From Blastocystis hominis (lineage: Eukaryota; Sar; Bigyra; Opalinata; Blastocystidae): 30,892 nt of DNA. The position numbers were made by a program, and so were the translations under genes. The DNA lies in contig NW_013171866.1 in assembly GCF_000151665.1 (NCBI RefSeq), positions 814,463 to 845,354 of the forward strand, in the 5' to 3' direction. This document shows, one piece after another, positions 29,261-30,892 of this stretch; position 1 is the stretch's first letter; the number at the start of each line of letters is the position of its first letter. The notes under the pieces were generated by a model. That model was not told where the DNA came from. It saw only the letters and a list, made by a program, of their open reading frames with translations, and ran no database searches.

Positions 29261-30850
29261 TTATCATCTACTATAATTATTTATTAGCAAATTGCAGAGA
29301 GTTTTCCATCGATAATATCATTTCTTGTATTTTTATATTTCTGAGACCAAGGTAATGTAGTGTATTAATAAGTAATATGAGGTATTATCATGTCACATAA
29401 ATAATACTTTTATATATTTACTAATATAATTTCTTATTTCGTATCATTAGCATACTCATGATAAAGTATATCAATTGGTGTAATGAGGTACGAATAAGGC
29501 TATATATCAAGATTACAATATGTAGATATTTCTCATTGAAAGTAAAATGCAAAACTGCTGGTTATTAGATTTATAGATGTGTAAATATGTTTGTCAATAT
29601 ATGTATCTAAAGTGAATAATTTTTAGGGAAAAAACAAATTTAGTAAGAGAAATGATGCACTGATAATAAAGGTGATACGTTCTGAAAGATTTCTTATGAT
29701 AACATGTTTATCCCTAATTGTGAGACTTTCCCGGTCGCATTATTTAGCTATAATTCAAGTTACTATTTAGATTTAGATTTATATCGATAATAAAAGGACT
29801 CTTCAAAGCCTATTAAAATGAATCCTTATTTGAGTTGTTTATATATTTATATGCAACACCATTATAACAAAAATAGATTGGATATTAGCACATTACCATT
29901 TATATTCATAAGTGTATTACCAGTCATTATTGTACTATACTATTGAATGGGAAAAAATAATAACTCATTACTGTTTTCATTTTTGACAAAAAACAATATA
30001 CAACTGAATTACTTTTCCAGATAAGTCTATTTGAGAATATTAATATGTTCTTTGATGGTAATGTGTGAACAAAAACTAATAGAAGTAATTTAAGAAAGTT
30101 CAACCTTTGGAATATTGCTCACATTAGTTGAGATATGGAAGTAATCACTATGAAATAGTAGTACCATATTATTATAAAGCAGTATATGTATATATTATTT
30201 ATTTGATACATTTGTGATTATAGATCGTAATCATGTTTTTCTAACCTATTTAATTGAATAAAAAAATGAATAGCATTAGAATATGAGATACCCTAAGTGT
30301 AACATAATTTTACATGCCTTATGATATCTAAATTGTGTTATATTACGTTAAGACCAAGTGTAAATATAAGATCAAAACCAAAACAAATCACCTATAACTC
30401 CTGATTTGAACGACGACAAAAGCATTAATACATTGAATACAATGATGAGCTATAGTATAATCGCTCATGCCTACTGTTCTTCAATGGATTGCTTCCATGA
30501 AACACATCTTGTATAGCAATATGCAATACTAAGAATAAAAGATCACAACAACAGAATAACTATTGCATCTGAGTCGATCGAAAAAAATCGAGAAGATTTT
30601 TACTTTATATTTCAAAAGAAGTAAAATACATTAAGTATTTATTACCTGAATAAAAAATAATATATATATATATATGCCTCTAGCAATATACTCAAGGTGT
30701 TTTGCATCATTTTAGATATAATCCATATATATAGAAGAAAAATATAAACAAAAATGAAAATAATAAAAAAGGAAAAATATCGATTAATATTGATGCTGTT
30801 GAACTTATAATATCTAATCAAGCAATGAGTAAAATTTGATTATGTTATAG
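29261..30850. other. AT-rich desert
   Basis: No gene recognised. TA-rich run near 30658-30676. A candidate acceptor TTATAG ends at 30850. Confidence 0.5.
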
Positions 30851-30892
30851 CCCTCTGTTAGGATTCAGACAAAGTGGCTGACTCAGAGAATG
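30851..30892 (+). CDS. Possible exon of a GT-A-like paralogue, cut by the window edge
   Basis: After a TATGTTATAG acceptor-like sequence the DNA becomes less AT-rich and one frame is open to the edge (PSVRIQTKWLTQRM). QTKWLTQRM resembles KKQWLTRVL in the GT-A-like enzyme at 1226-2514, just before its DxD-like segment. The upstream exon was not found; only phase 0 gives an open frame. Very short evidence. Confidence 0.25.

Overview
The window is nuclear DNA of a eukaryotic protist. The best fit is Blastocystis or a close stramenopile relative (inference). Three things point there. (1) Host genes are split by spliceosomal introns of only about 28-42 nt (GT...AG), placed here in five genes. (2) The octamer TGTTTGTT follows five of the six host genes seen. 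In three of them the base exactly five nt upstream is a T in the first codon position, so cleavage and polyadenylation there would create a UAA stop; this is the mechanism known from Blastocystis. (3) The ribosomal protein gene has the small first exon and high-expression codon choice of a normal nuclear gene.

Layout. A moderate-GC block (2968-5678) holds eL8 (RPL7A) on the + strand and a convergent, stand-alone VPS13 C-terminus-like gene on the - strand. Around it lie very AT-rich deserts with single genes for putative type II membrane glycosyltransferases of four different families: a GT-A-like enzyme (1226-2514), a DUF1647-like enzyme (6092-7382), a GT92 enzyme (11238-12658) and a fucosyltransferase-like enzyme (23770-24924, - strand). 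A possible fifth begins at the right edge.

Two copies of a Polinton/Maverick-type (Polinton-like virus) element sit in the AT-rich DNA, in the same orientation. Copy 1 (about 13300-21180) carries a 5'-truncated protein-primed DNA polymerase B, a retroviral-type integrase, two small ORFs, a fibre-like protein, a candidate double-jelly-roll major capsid protein, two unknown genes and a penton-like minor capsid protein. Copy 2 (about 25950-29260) has lost everything between integrase and penton, which fuses the two reading frames. No packaging ATPase, maturation protease or polymerase exonuclease domain is visible. Both copies look dead: each has lost a different polymerase catalytic residue and they share a polymerase frameshift.

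The most unusual signal is in the element's reading frames. Integrase and two unknown genes run straight through in-frame TAA/TAG codons, while the intact element genes end in TGA. Two gene junctions become perfectly compact (TGA|ATG, ATGA) only if UAR is read as sense. Host genes here do use TAA/TAG as stops. Either the element comes from a lineage where UAR encodes an amino acid (Gln fits best), or it has decayed by C-to-T/G-to-A nonsense changes. Both are testable.
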